Assembly (NCBI GenBank): GCA_016780605.1
Contig: JADHLS010000204.1
Span: 1-8,252 of the forward strand
Direction of reading: 5' to 3'
From: Reyranella sp.
Lineage (GTDB): Bacteria > Pseudomonadota > Alphaproteobacteria > Reyranellales > Reyranellaceae
DNA length: 8,252 nucleotides
Position 1 is the stretch's first letter; each line of letters starts with the position of its first letter. Below the pieces are notes generated by a model that made no database searches, was not told the DNA's origin, and worked only from the letters and a program-made list of their open reading frames with translations. Of the stretch, positions 1 to 7,756 are shown piece by piece. A program made the translations under genes and the position numbers.

Positions 1-489
1 CTTGCCGTCGGACTCCAGCCCCGGCAGCTGGCGCGCCCGCGCGCCGGTCGCCAGGATCACGTTCTTGGCCGTCAGCGTCACGTTGCTCTTGTCGTTCATC
101 GCCACGGCGAGCTTCCGCTGGCCGCCCGCGACGCCGTCGAGCTTGGCCGTGCCGTCGAACACCGTGATCTTGTTCTTGCGCATCAGGCCTTTGACGCCGT
201 TGCTGAGCTGGTTCGCCACCTTGCGCGAGCGCTCGACGATCTTCTTGGGATCGTAGGAGACGTCCTTGACCGAGAGGCCGAAGGAGTCGGCGTGCTTGAT
301 CAGCCCGTAGACTTCCGAGGTGCGCAGCAGCGCCTTGGTCGGGATGCAGCCCCAGTTGAGGCAGATGCCGCCCATGTGTTCGCGCTCGACCACGGCGGTC
401 TTCATGCCGAGCTGGGCGGCGCGGATGGCAGCAACGTAGCCGCCCGGCCCGCCGCCGACGATCATGATGTCGAAGCTGGTGTCGGCCAT
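1..489 (-). CDS. lpd: Dihydrolipoamide dehydrogenase (E3), 3' end cut by window edge
   Basis: Flavoprotein E3 of the 2-oxoacid dehydrogenase complexes; it reoxidises the dihydrolipoyl arms of E2 (and here probably of PdhB) and passes electrons to NAD+. The first 163 residues are present. They show the FAD-binding glycine motif GGGPGG at about residues 12-17 and the redox-active disulfide motif GGICLNWGCIPTKAL with Cys43 and Cys48. The NAD-binding and dimerisation domains lie beyond position 1; the family is usually about 465-470 residues. The start at 489 is supported by an AGGAG sequence (496-500) six bases upstream that overlaps the pdhC stop codon. As last gene of the pdh run it is probably the E3 dedicated to pyruvate dehydrogenase. 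Recognition is firm; assignment to PDH rather than 2-oxoglutarate dehydrogenase rests on position. Confidence 0.96.
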   Translation of the reverse strand, partial: MADTSFDIMIVGGGPGGYVAAIRAAQLGMKTAVVEREHMGGICLNWGCIPTKALLRTSEVYGLIKHADSFGLSVKDVSYDPKKIVERSRKVANQLSNGVKGLMRKNKITVFDGTAKLDGVAGGQRKLAVAMNDKSNVTLTAKNVILATGARARQLPGLESDGK

Positions 490-495
490 GATGCG

Positions 496-501
496 CTCCT
501 A
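496..501 (-). promoter_or_regulatory. lpd ribosome binding site overlapping the pdhC stop codon
   Basis: On the minus strand the pdhC stop TAG runs straight into GAG, giving TAGGAG, six bases before the lpd ATG. The ribosome binding site for lpd is thus partly built from the pdhC stop codon, which suggests translational coupling of E2 and E3. The sequence is seen directly; coupling is inferred. Confidence 0.7.
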
Positions 502-1809
502 GACCAGCATGGATGCAGGCTGCTCGACGTAGGCACGCAGCGTCTGCAGGTACTGCGCGCCCATTGCGCCGTCGACGACGCGGTGATCAACCGCCAACGT
601 GCAGCTCATCATGTTGCGCGCCACGACCTGGCCCTTGCGCACGACCGCCCGCTCCTCGCCCACGCCGACGGCCAAGATCATGGCCTGCGGAGGATTGATG
701 ATCGCGGCGAAGCTCTGGATGCCGAACATGCCGAGGTTGGAGATGGTGAAGCCGCCGCCCTGGAACTCGTCGAGCTTCAGCTTGCCTGTCTTGGCGCGGG
801 CGGCGAGGTCCTTCATCTCCGTCGCGATCTGCGCCAGGCCCTTCATGTCGGCATTGCGCACGATCGGCGTGATCAGGCCGCGATCGGTGGCGACCGCGAC
901 CGAGATGTCGACCGCGCCGTACTGGATCATCTCGTCCTCGGTCCACGAGGCGTTGCATTCCGGATGATCGCGCAGCGCCTTGGCGCAGGCCTTGATCATC
1001 ATGTCGTTGACCGAGACCTTGGTGCCCTTCCTCTCGGCGACGGCGTTGATGGCCTGGCGCGCCGCCAGCAGCGCGTCGATCTCGAGGTCCACCGTCAGGT
1101 AGAAATGCGGCACCGTCTGCTTGGACTCGAGCATGCGCCGCGCGATCACCTTGCGGATCGACGTGTGCGGCACGCGGGCGTCGCCGGGCGCCACGAACAC
1201 CGGCTGCGCACTTGGAGCCGGCGCGGCGCGCGGTGCTGCCGTTGGAGCGGCTACCGGCGCCGCTCCAGGTTTGGCCGATTCGACGTCTGCCTTGACGATG
1301 CGCCCGTTGGGTCCGCTGCCCTTGATGCGCGATAGATCGAGTCCCTTCTCGGCCGCGATGCGTTTGGCAAGCGGCGAGGCGAAGATGCGCCCGCCGCTCG
1401 GCGTGGTCGCCGGTTGAGGAGCAGGCGCCGCAACGGGCTTCGGCGTGGTCGCGGCGGGCGCCGCCGCAGGAGCAGCTGCTGGCGCCGGAGCTGGAGCTGG
1501 AGCAGGTTTGGCGGGTGCGGGCGCGGCTGCAGGCGGTGGCGCGGCGCCCTTGGGCACGTCCGTCTCGCCCTCCTCCAGAAGGATGGCGATGACGGCATTG
1601 ACTTTCACGCCCTCGGTGCCCTCGGGCACGACGAGCTGACCGACCTTGCCCTCGTCGACGGCCTCGACTTCCATCGTGGCCTTGTCGGTCTCGATCTCGC
1701 AGACCACCTGCCCGGACTTGACGGCGTCGCCCACCTTCACGTGCCACTTGGCGAGCTTGCCCTCCGTCATGGTGGGCGACAGCGCGGGCATCAGGATATT
1801 GATCGACAT
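499..1809 (-). CDS. pdhC: Pyruvate dehydrogenase complex E2, dihydrolipoamide acetyltransferase
   Basis: Core subunit (436 residues) that takes the acetyl group from E1 on a swinging lipoyl arm and transfers it to CoA. Domains in order: one lipoyl domain (about 1-80) with the lipoylated Lys43 in [11 protein letters not shown]; an Ala/Pro linker (about 88-138); a peripheral subunit-binding domain (about 141-177, ASPLAKRIAAEKGLDLSRIK...) that tethers E1 and E3; a second Ala/Pro linker; and the catalytic domain (about 210-436) ending in the acyltransferase motif DHRVVDG, with His409 and Asp413 as the expected catalytic pair. The start is set at MSINILMPAL because lipoyl domains begin this way; the reading frame continues 39 codons further upstream, but only inside pdhB and in another frame. 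The Shine-Dalgarno is weak (AAAG), and pdhB ends 13 bases upstream, so re-initiation is plausible. Confidence 0.97.
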   Translation of the reverse strand: MSINILMPALSPTMTEGKLAKWHVKVGDAVKSGQVVCEIETDKATMEVEAVDEGKVGQLVVPEGTEGVKVNAVIAILLEEGETDVPKGAAPPPAAAPAPAKPAPAPAPAPAAAPAAAPAATTPKPVAAPAPQPATTPSGGRIFASPLAKRIAAEKGLDLSRIKGSGPNGRIVKADVESAKPGAAPVAAPTAAPRAAPAPSAQPVFVAPGDARVPHTSIRKVIARRMLESKQTVPHFYLTVDLEIDALLAARQAINAVAERKGTKVSVNDMMIKACAKALRDHPECNASWTEDEMIQYGAVDISVAVATDRGLITPIVRNADMKGLAQIATEMKDLAARAKTGKLKLDEFQGGGFTISNLGMFGIQSFAAIINPPQAMILAVGVGEERAVVRKGQVVARNMMSCTLAVDHRVVDGAMGAQYLQTLRAYVEQPASMLV

Positions 1810-1822
1810 GGTCGGACTTTGA

Positions 1823-3202
<1,380 letters not shown>

Positions 3203-3205
3203 GTA

Positions 3206-4255
3206 TCAGGCTCCGACCAGGACGTCGGTCCACAGCTCGGAGGGATCGGGCTCGGGACTATGTTGGGCAAACTCGGCGGCGTCGTTGATGATCTTGCGGA
3301 CATCCGCATCGACCCCCTTGAGGGCCGCTTCGTCGGTCATCTTCCCGTCCAGCAGCAACTTGCGAACATGGTCGATCGGATCGCGCTCGTTGCGATACTT
3401 GTCGACCTCTTCCTTGGTTCGGTACTTGGCGGGATCGCTCATCGAATGGCCGCGGTAGCGATAGGTCTGCATCTCGAGGATATACGGGCCGCCATTGCGG
3501 GCGTGCTCGACGGCCTTCTCCCCCGCGGCCTTGACGGCGACGACGTCCATGCCATCGACCCGCTCGCCCGGGATGCCGAAGGATTCGCCGTGGCGATAGA
3601 GCTCGGTGACCGCCGAGGCGCGTTCGACCGAAGTACCCATGCCGTAGCGGTTGTTCTCGATGACGTAGATGACCGGCAGCTTCCACAGCGCCGCCATGTT
3701 CATGGCCTCGTAGACCTGGCCCTGGTTGGCGCTGCCGTCGCCGAAGTAGGTCAGCGAGACGTTGTTGTTGCCGTTGTACTTGTGGGCGAAGGCCAGCCCC
3801 GTGCCGATCGGCACCTGGGCGCCGACGATGCCGTGGCCGCCGTAGAAATGCTTCTCGCGGCTGAACATGTGCATCGAGCCGCCTTTGCCCTTGGAATAGC
3901 CGCTGGCCCGGCCTGTCAGCTCGGCCATGACGCCCTTGGGATCCATTCCGGCGGCCAGCATGTGGCCATGGTCCCGATAAGAGGTGATGATGGAATCGCC
4001 GAGCTTGATCGTGGACTGCATGCCGACCACGACGGCTTCCTGGCCGATATAGAGGTGGCAGAAGCCGCCGATCAGGCCCATGCCGTAGAGCTGGCCCGCC
4101 CGCTCCTCGAAGCGGCGGATCAGGAGCATGTCGCGATAGAAGGATTTCAGCTGGTCGGCGCTCACGCTGTTGTCGCCGGCGCCCGGCGGCTTGGTCGATG
4201 CGGTCGGTTTGGCCGGAGACGTTTCCACCTTCGGCTTCATGGCCGGCTTCGCCAT
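3206..4255 (-). CDS. pdhA: Pyruvate dehydrogenase E1 alpha subunit
   Basis: Alpha chain (349 residues) of E1; with PdhB it binds thiamine diphosphate and performs the committed step of pyruvate oxidation. Seen in the sequence: an Ala/Pro/Lys/Thr-rich N-terminal tail (about 1-30), the region RRFEERAGQLYGMGLIGGFC, HLYIGQEAV, TSYRDHGH, then the thiamine-diphosphate/Mg motif that starts GDGSANQGQ at 172 and ends with the NN pair at 201-202, and the YRYRGHSMSDP loop at 265-275 that corresponds to the phosphorylation-loop region of mitochondrial enzymes. I chose the ATG at 4255 because GGAGGGG lies six bases upstream; the frame stays open another 64 codons, but that stretch runs through palindromic repeats and does not resemble the family. 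It heads the pdhA-pdhB-pdhC-lpd operon. Confidence 0.96.
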   Translation of the reverse strand: MAKPAMKPKVETSPAKPTASTKPPGAGDNSVSADQLKSFYRDMLLIRRFEERAGQLYGMGLIGGFCHLYIGQEAVVVGMQSTIKLGDSIITSYRDHGHMLAAGMDPKGVMAELTGRASGYSKGKGGSMHMFSREKHFYGGHGIVGAQVPIGTGLAFAHKYNGNNNVSLTYFGDGSANQGQVYEAMNMAALWKLPVIYVIENNRYGMGTSVERASAVTELYRHGESFGIPGERVDGMDVVAVKAAGEKAVEHARNGGPYILEMQTYRYRGHSMSDPAKYRTKEEVDKYRNERDPIDHVRKLLLDGKMTDEAALKGVDADVRKIINDAAEFAQHSPEPDPSELWTDVLVGA

Positions 4256-4261
4256 CGCAAT

Positions 4262-4268
4262 CCCCTCC
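4262..4268 (-). promoter_or_regulatory. pdhA ribosome binding site
   Basis: GGAGGGG on the minus strand, six bases before the ATG at 4255. It decides the start of pdhA. A small potential stem (CCGC/GCGG, 4267-4278, loop of four) touches its upstream edge, and a 40-base palindrome begins 12 bases farther up. Confidence 0.8.
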
Positions 4269-4280
4269 GCGAGTGCGGCT

Positions 4281-4320
4281 TCCGATGGGAGAGAACCGCG
4301 TGCGGTTCTCTCCCATCGGA
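4281..4320. repeat. 40-base near-perfect palindrome in the pdhA leader
   Basis: The arms at 4281-4299 (begins TCCGATGGGAGAGAACC) and 4302-4320 are exact reverse complements over 19 bases, with only two bases between them. In a pdhA transcript this would form a very stable hairpin ending 12 bases upstream of the ribosome binding site. No T-run follows on either side, so it is not a standard terminator. Its size and perfection suggest a dispersed palindromic element, but only one copy lies in this window. Confidence 0.9.
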
Positions 4321-4347
4321 GACGCGTCGTTCCAAACACCACGTCTT

Positions 4348-4392
4348 GAGGCACATTCCGACCGGCTGAAATCAGCCGGCCGTAATATGCTC
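4348..4392. repeat. Imperfect palindrome with GAG...CTC ends in the pdhA leader
   Basis: The left arm 4348-4369 and right arm 4372-4392 pair over 21 positions with three mismatches and one bulged base, around a central AA. The innermost eight bases (CCGGCTGA / TCAGCCGG) match perfectly. Read as RNA in the pdhA direction, two of the three mismatches become G-U wobbles. The end sequence AGAGCAT resembles dispersed palindromes common between genes in rhizobial and related genomes, from memory only. No protein is encoded. Confidence 0.75.
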
Positions 4393-4445
4393 TAATCCGT
4401 TGCCGCTTATAGCATCGTCCAAGGCGATGTGGTTGATCTAGCAGC

Positions 4446-4469
4446 AAAAAACCAGCCTTAAAGCGGCCG
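4446..4469 (-). terminator. Possible weak terminator after the ftsB-like gene
   Basis: On the minus strand a five-pair stem (CGGCC / GGCTG, one G-U pair, seven-base loop) is followed by G and six T. The stem is short for a factor-independent terminator and lies about 115 bases after the ftsB-like stop codon, so this is tentative. If real, it would separate the alaX/ftsB transcript from the pdh operon. Confidence 0.3.
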
Positions 4470-4584
4470 CCTCAGCGTGCGGCGCAGCATTTGAGAGATT
4501 GTTTGCGGACGGCCCTTTGTGCCGGACAGTTTCTTTCAGGCGGCCACGACGCGAACCTGATCAACGCGTCACGCAATTCCTCGA

Positions 4585-4884
4585 CTAACGCGTCGGGGTA
4601 AAGATGACGACGTCGTCCTTGCGGGAGAAGTTCAGCAGCACCCGGGCACGCTCGTCGAGCATGTCGGGGTCGAGGCTTTGGTTGCGCAGCGCGGCCACCC
4701 GCCGCTCCCAGATCTTCCGGGTCGTCTCGGCCTCGGCCAGGTTCTGCTCGGCGATCAGCACCTCGCGCTGCAGCTGGACCATGGCCAACAGCCCGCGCTC
4801 ACCGTTGACCAGGTGGTAGCCGAAGTAACCGAACACCGTCGCGAAGATGATCGGCGCCAAAATCTGACGGGGGCGCAACAACAT
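4585..4884 (-). CDS. ftsB: FtsB/DivIC-like septum formation initiator
   Basis: Small bitopic membrane protein of 99 residues in the septum formation initiator family, which links early and late divisome parts at the division site. A short cytoplasmic start (MLLRPRQ) is followed by one hydrophobic segment, about residues 8-26 (ILAPIIFATVFGYFGYHLV), then a charged heptad-like region (about 28-70, LLAMVQLQREVLIAEQNLAEAE...) expected to form a periplasmic coiled coil, and a conserved-looking tail (DPDMLDERARVLLNF). The start is supported by AGGAAG (4892-4897) seven bases upstream. Position just upstream of pdhA matches the order seen in many alphaproteobacteria, where enolase usually comes next; here alaX takes that place. 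The family call rests on architecture and context because the sequence itself evolves fast. Confidence 0.88.
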   Translation of the reverse strand: MLLRPRQILAPIIFATVFGYFGYHLVNGERGLLAMVQLQREVLIAEQNLAEAETTRKIWERRVAALRNQSLDPDMLDERARVLLNFSRKDDVVIFTPTR

Positions 4885-4929
4885 ATGCCGACTTCCTGAA
4901 GGGATAAGGCAACATATGGTGTTGAGAAG

Positions 4930-5649
4930 TCAAGATTTTTCGGGAAGCGCGATCCTGACTCGCCGGTTGTGGCGGCCCTTGTTGTCGACCTTCAGGATAC
5001 GGACAGGCGGCGAGGCACCCGTCGAGGCGAGGTGGGTACCGCCGCAGGCCTGGCGATCGAGCCCGGTGATCTCGACGATGCGGATCTTGCCATCGGGCGT
5101 GGGTGGCGGAGCCACCGAGCGGCTGCGGATCAAGCCGTGCTCGGCCTGCGCCTCGCTCATCGGCACGTAGACGAAGCGCAGCGGAATGTCCTGGCGGATC
5201 AGATCGTTGATCGGACCTTCGAGCGCGCGCAGCCGGTCGTTGTCGGCATCCGGAACGTCGAAATCCATGCGCGCCGTGCCGTCATCGGCCATCTGCACGC
5301 CGGTCACAAGTGCGCCGTTGAAGGCCTGGAAGACGAGTGCGTTCAGGATGTGCGTGTCGGTGTGGAGCTGGCGCATCATGCGTCGGAACGCAGGGTCGAC
5401 AGCGGCCTCGACGCCGCCCGCCATCTCACTCTGGCTGTCGAGCAGATGCCAGAGCTTGCCGGCCGAATATTCGAACCCGACGACCTTCGCGTCCCCGCCC
5501 TGCCAGCGGATGACGCCGCGGTCGGCCAGCTGCCCGCCGCCGCCTGGATAAAACGGCGTTTGCGCCAGCACGACCTTGCCCGGCCGCGCGTCGGCGACGT
5601 CGGTCTGGACGCTGAGCGTCTCGGGATTGTCATGACAGAAGAGGTGCAT
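4930..5649 (-). CDS. alaX: Alanyl-tRNA editing protein, AlaX-M type
   Basis: Free-standing relative of the alanyl-tRNA synthetase editing domain; it hydrolyses Ser- or Gly-mischarged tRNA(Ala) in the cytoplasm. With the start at 5649 it has 239 residues. The zinc-site motifs are present: HTDTHIL (His96, His100) and CGGTH (Cys202, His206). The glycine-rich segment FYPGGGGQLADRG (about 33-45) marks the medium AlaX-M class, which also has the N-terminal domain. I prefer the ATG at 5649 because MHLFCHDNPETL fits the family N-terminus; a TTG at 5688 in frame would add 13 residues but lies inside a conserved upstream motif. No Shine-Dalgarno is visible before the ATG. It ends 45 bases before the ftsB-like gene and follows the AraC-type gene by 53 bases. 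Confidence 0.92.
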   Translation of the reverse strand: MHLFCHDNPETLSVQTDVADARPGKVVLAQTPFYPGGGGQLADRGVIRWQGGDAKVVGFEYSAGKLWHLLDSQSEMAGGVEAAVDPAFRRMMRQLHTDTHILNALVFQAFNGALVTGVQMADDGTARMDFDVPDADNDRLRALEGPINDLIRQDIPLRFVYVPMSEAQAEHGLIRSRSVAPPPTPDGKIRIVEITGLDRQACGGTHLASTGASPPVRILKVDNKGRHNRRVRIALPEKS

Positions 5650-5672
5650 GCGGCCTGATAGGCCGATGACCG

Positions 5673-5696
5673 TCGACCGTATTGGCAAAAATTGCC
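5673..5696 (-). promoter_or_regulatory. Putative operator upstream of alaX (motif copy B)
   Basis: Read on the minus strand this begins GGCAATTTTTGCCAATAC. It matches the copy at 6553-6576 at 20 of 24 positions, including 16 of the first 18. It ends 23 bases before the alaX ATG and lies just after the stop codon of the AraC-type gene. It also contains a small inverted repeat GGCAA-N3-TTGCC. Function as a binding site for the neighbouring regulator is inferred. Confidence 0.5.
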
Positions 5697-5702
5697 GGCC
5701 GG

Positions 5703-6533
5703 CTACGCCGCAGCAGCGCGGGCGAACTGGCGCGGCGTGATGCCGTAGCAGCGTTTGAAATGCTTGTTGAGCGCGCTCTGGTCGTAGAAGCCGACTGATG
5801 TCGCGACCTCGGCCAGCGCCGGCTTATGTCGTAGCTGCCGGCAGGCCATGTTGAGCCGGACCTGGGTGAGATAGGCGTGTGGTGTGAGCCCCACGGTGCG
5901 CTTGAACAGGCCGATGAGTTGGAAGGTCGTGAGGCCCGCTTCTGCCGCCAGATCCTCCAGGCGCAGGTCCGACGCGTACTCGGCCTGCATGCGCTCCTGG
6001 ACGCGTGCCAGGATTTGCCGGTCGACAGGCGCCGCCGCGATGCGCCCGCCTCCGCTGCCATGGCGCTGGAACAGCCGGCCGAAGCTGCCGATCAGCAACT
6101 CGCGCTCACGGAAGACGTCGCGCCCCTCCTCGATCGCAAGATGCATGGCGAGGAACGCCTCGATCAGGTCGGGATCGCCGAACACGTTGCGCGTGAAATA
6201 CGGCACCTTCTCGATTCCGAGGCCCGCCGCCACCTGATCGAGGGCGGCCTGCGTCAGATACATCGAGCGGTATTGCCAGCGCTCGCTCCAGCCCATCCAG
6301 CCGGCATGGGGCTCGGCCGGATTGAACACGAACAGCGTCGAGGGCGTGGCCTCCTCGACCTGGCCGCGGCTCTTGATGACGGAGCCGCCCTGCTCGGTCA
6401 CGGCGACGACCAGCGCCTCGTGGACATGCGGCGGGTATTCGTGAGTGGTGAAGTCGGCGCACAACAGGCTGAGGCCGGTGAGATGACGGTCCCACCAGTA
6501 TTGCGTCGAGTTCCTGGGGTCGATGCGGGCCAC
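5703..6533 (-). CDS. AraC-family transcriptional regulator with N-terminal cupin domain
   Basis: One-component DNA-binding regulator, 276 residues with a GTG start at 6533. The N-terminal part (about 25-95) has a cupin-like sensor pattern, THEYPPHVHEALVVAVTEQG followed by FNPAEPHAGW, as in AraC-type ligand-binding domains. The C-terminal 100 residues carry two helix-turn-helix units: LRLEDLAAEAGLTTFQLIGLFKR, and ALAEVATSVGFYDQSALNKHFKR followed by GITPRQFAR, the AraC/XylS signature. The frame is open back to 6782, but that stretch overlaps the divergent acyl-CoA dehydrogenase gene and reads as its antisense. The start is uncertain: GTG 6533 fits where relatives usually begin, TTG 6557 is possible, and neither has a Shine-Dalgarno. 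The ligand cannot be told. Likely targets are the flanking acyl-CoA dehydrogenase and alaX, from shared motifs. Confidence 0.9.
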   Translation of the reverse strand: MARIDPRNSTQYWWDRHLTGLSLLCADFTTHEYPPHVHEALVVAVTEQGGSVIKSRGQVEEATPSTLFVFNPAEPHAGWMGWSERWQYRSMYLTQAALDQVAAGLGIEKVPYFTRNVFGDPDLIEAFLAMHLAIEEGRDVFRERELLIGSFGRLFQRHGSGGGRIAAAPVDRQILARVQERMQAEYASDLRLEDLAAEAGLTTFQLIGLFKRTVGLTPHAYLTQVRLNMACRQLRHKPALAEVATSVGFYDQSALNKHFKRCYGITPRQFARAAAA

Positions 6534-6540
6534 ATGGGAA

Positions 6541-6575
6541 AATACCGGCGCCGCCAATTTTAGCCAATACCGGCG
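6541..6575. repeat. Direct repeats in the araC-type / acyl-CoA dehydrogenase promoter region
   Basis: The ten bases AATACCGGCG occur at 6541-6550 and again at 6566-6575, 25 bases apart start to start, and GCCAAT occurs at 6553-6558 and 6563-6568, one helical turn apart. Direct repeats on one DNA face are the usual form of AraC-family operators. They fill most of the 67 bases between the divergent start codons. No clear -35/-10 pair can be seen. Confidence 0.55.
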
Positions 6576-6576
6576 A
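6553..6576 (+). promoter_or_regulatory. Putative operator upstream of the acyl-CoA dehydrogenase (motif copy A)
   Basis: Begins GCCAATTTTAGCCAATAC on the plus strand and ends 24 bases before the ATG at 6601. It matches the site before alaX at 20 of 24 positions, in the same orientation and at nearly the same distance relative to the downstream start codon. If transcription starts at or just before the ATG, the motif would overlap the -35 region, as expected for an activator site of the AraC class. Confidence 0.5.
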
Positions 6577-6600
6577 CAGCCCTCTTCGTAGCTTCGCGGG

Positions 6601-7755
6601 ATGCTGAACGAGGGCCAGCGCCAGATCCGCGATATGGCGCGCCAGTTTGCCATGCGCGAACTGGCGCCAACGGCGGCCGAACGCGACCGCACGCCGCGCT
6701 TTCCGCGCGAGGTCTTCCACCGCATGGGCGAACTCGGCCTGCTGGGCATGACCGTGCCGCCGGAGTTCGACGGCGCCGGCACCGACTACGTCTCCTATGC
6801 GCTCGCCATCATGGAGATCGCGGCCGCCGACGGCGCGTCTTCGACCGCCTTCCAGGTCCACAATTCGCTGGTCTGCCTGCCGCTGCTGCGGCACGGCACA
6901 GCGCAGCAGAAGGAACGCTTCCTGCGCCCTCTCGCCCGCGGCGAGCTGCTCGGTGCCTTCTGCCTCACCGAACCGGGCGCCGGCTCGGATGCCGCGTCGA
7001 TCACGACTCGCGCCGACCGTGTCGGCAACAAATTCGTGCTGAACGGCGCCAAGCAGTTCATCACCTCGGGCCGCAGTGCCGATGTCGCGCTGGTCTTCGC
7101 CGTTACGGATCCGGCTGCCGGCAAGCGCGGCATCTCCGCGTTCATCGTGCCGACCAGAACGCCAGGCTACACCGTCGCGCGCATCGAGCACACGATGGGC
7201 CAGCGCTCGTCCGATCACTGCCACGTCGTGTTGGACAATTGCGAGGTCCTGCCGGACCAGATGCTGGGCGAGGAAGGCGAAGGGCTGCGCATTGCGCTCG
7301 GGAACCTCGAGGGCGGCCGCATCGGCGTCGCCGCCCAATCGGTCGGTATGGCGCGCGCCGCCTATGACGCCGCCCTCACCTACGCCAAGGAGCGCCGGAC
7401 CTTCGGCAAGCCGATCATCGAGCATCAGGCCGTCGCCTTTCGGCTCGCCGACATGGCGACTTCGCTGCAGGCGGCCGAGCTGATGGTGTTGAACGCCGCC
7501 CGCCTGCGCGACGAGGGCACGCCCTGCCTCAAGGAAGCGTCGATGGCCAAGCTGTTCGCCTCAGAGATGGCCGAGAAGGTGTGCTCAGCCGCCATCCAGA
7601 TCCATGGCGGCTACGGCTATCTCAACGACTTCCCGGTCGAGCGCCTCTATCGCGACGTGCGCGTCACCACGATCTACGAGGGTACTTCCGACATCCAGCG
7701 GCTGGTGATCGGCCGCCAACTCGCCAACGAAACCCGTTTCGAAGGAGTGACCTGA
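6601..7755 (+). CDS. Acyl-CoA dehydrogenase
   Basis: FAD enzyme of 384 residues, the normal length for soluble acyl-CoA dehydrogenases, that introduces the alpha-beta double bond in an acyl-CoA thioester and passes electrons to electron-transfer flavoprotein. Domains: N-terminal helical (about 1-115), middle beta domain with CLTEPGAGSDA (121-131) and the K/R-ITSGRSAD flavin region, and C-terminal helical domain with RRTFGKPIIEHQAV (265-278), IHGGYGY (334-340) and YEGTSDIQ (359-366). Glu360 sits where short- and medium-chain enzymes and short-branched-chain relatives keep the catalytic base. The substrate cannot be fixed from sequence alone. The ATG at 6601 is the first possible start after an in-frame stop at 6589-6591, and it has no Shine-Dalgarno. 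The stop is one base from the next start. Confidence 0.95.
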   Translation: MLNEGQRQIRDMARQFAMRELAPTAAERDRTPRFPREVFHRMGELGLLGMTVPPEFDGAGTDYVSYALAIMEIAAADGASSTAFQVHNSLVCLPLLRHGTAQQKERFLRPLARGELLGAFCLTEPGAGSDAASITTRADRVGNKFVLNGAKQFITSGRSADVALVFAVTDPAAGKRGISAFIVPTRTPGYTVARIEHTMGQRSSDHCHVVLDNCEVLPDQMLGEEGEGLRIALGNLEGGRIGVAAQSVGMARAAYDAALTYAKERRTFGKPIIEHQAVAFRLADMATSLQAAELMVLNAARLRDEGTPCLKEASMAKLFASEMAEKVCSAAIQIHGGYGYLNDFPVERLYRDVRVTTIYEGTSDIQRLVIGRQLANETRFEGVT

Positions 7756-7756
7756 C

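Larger units (their letters stand above)
4256..4584. other. Non-coding leader between ftsB-like gene and pdhA
   Basis: The 329 bases contain no credible gene. From the pdhA side they hold its ribosome binding site, a 40-base palindrome (4281-4320), a second diverged palindrome (4348-4392), a stretch that should contain the pdhA promoter (about 4393-4445) and a possible terminator (4446-4469). On the minus strand a TTGGAC (4417-4422) and a TATAAG (4406-4411) are present but only five bases apart, so they do not form a standard promoter pair and I do not call one. From about 4470 to 4584 I see nothing beyond short fortuitous stems. Confidence 0.6.

Noticed and set aside
292..1335. 347-codon plus-strand frame opposite lpd and pdhC
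   Set aside because: It covers the conserved catalytic region of E2 in antisense and has no recognisable domain.
1445..1545. Repetitive GGAGCTGGAGC-like DNA considered as a tandem repeat or microsatellite element
   Set aside because: It encodes the Ala/Pro linker of E2, which explains the repetition.
4910..4924. Small inverted repeat CAACA-N5-TGTTG between alaX and the ftsB-like gene
   Set aside because: A five-pair stem of mixed composition with no T-run; too weak to call a terminator or operator.
6534..6782. N-terminal extension of the AraC-type protein
   Set aside because: These codons are mostly antisense to the divergent acyl-CoA dehydrogenase, and the extra residues do not look like an AraC N-terminus.
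6106..7425. 439-codon open frame on the minus strand opposite the acyl-CoA dehydrogenase and part of the AraC-type gene
   Set aside because: Shadow of two conserved genes; its composition and lack of motifs fit antisense reading, not a protein.
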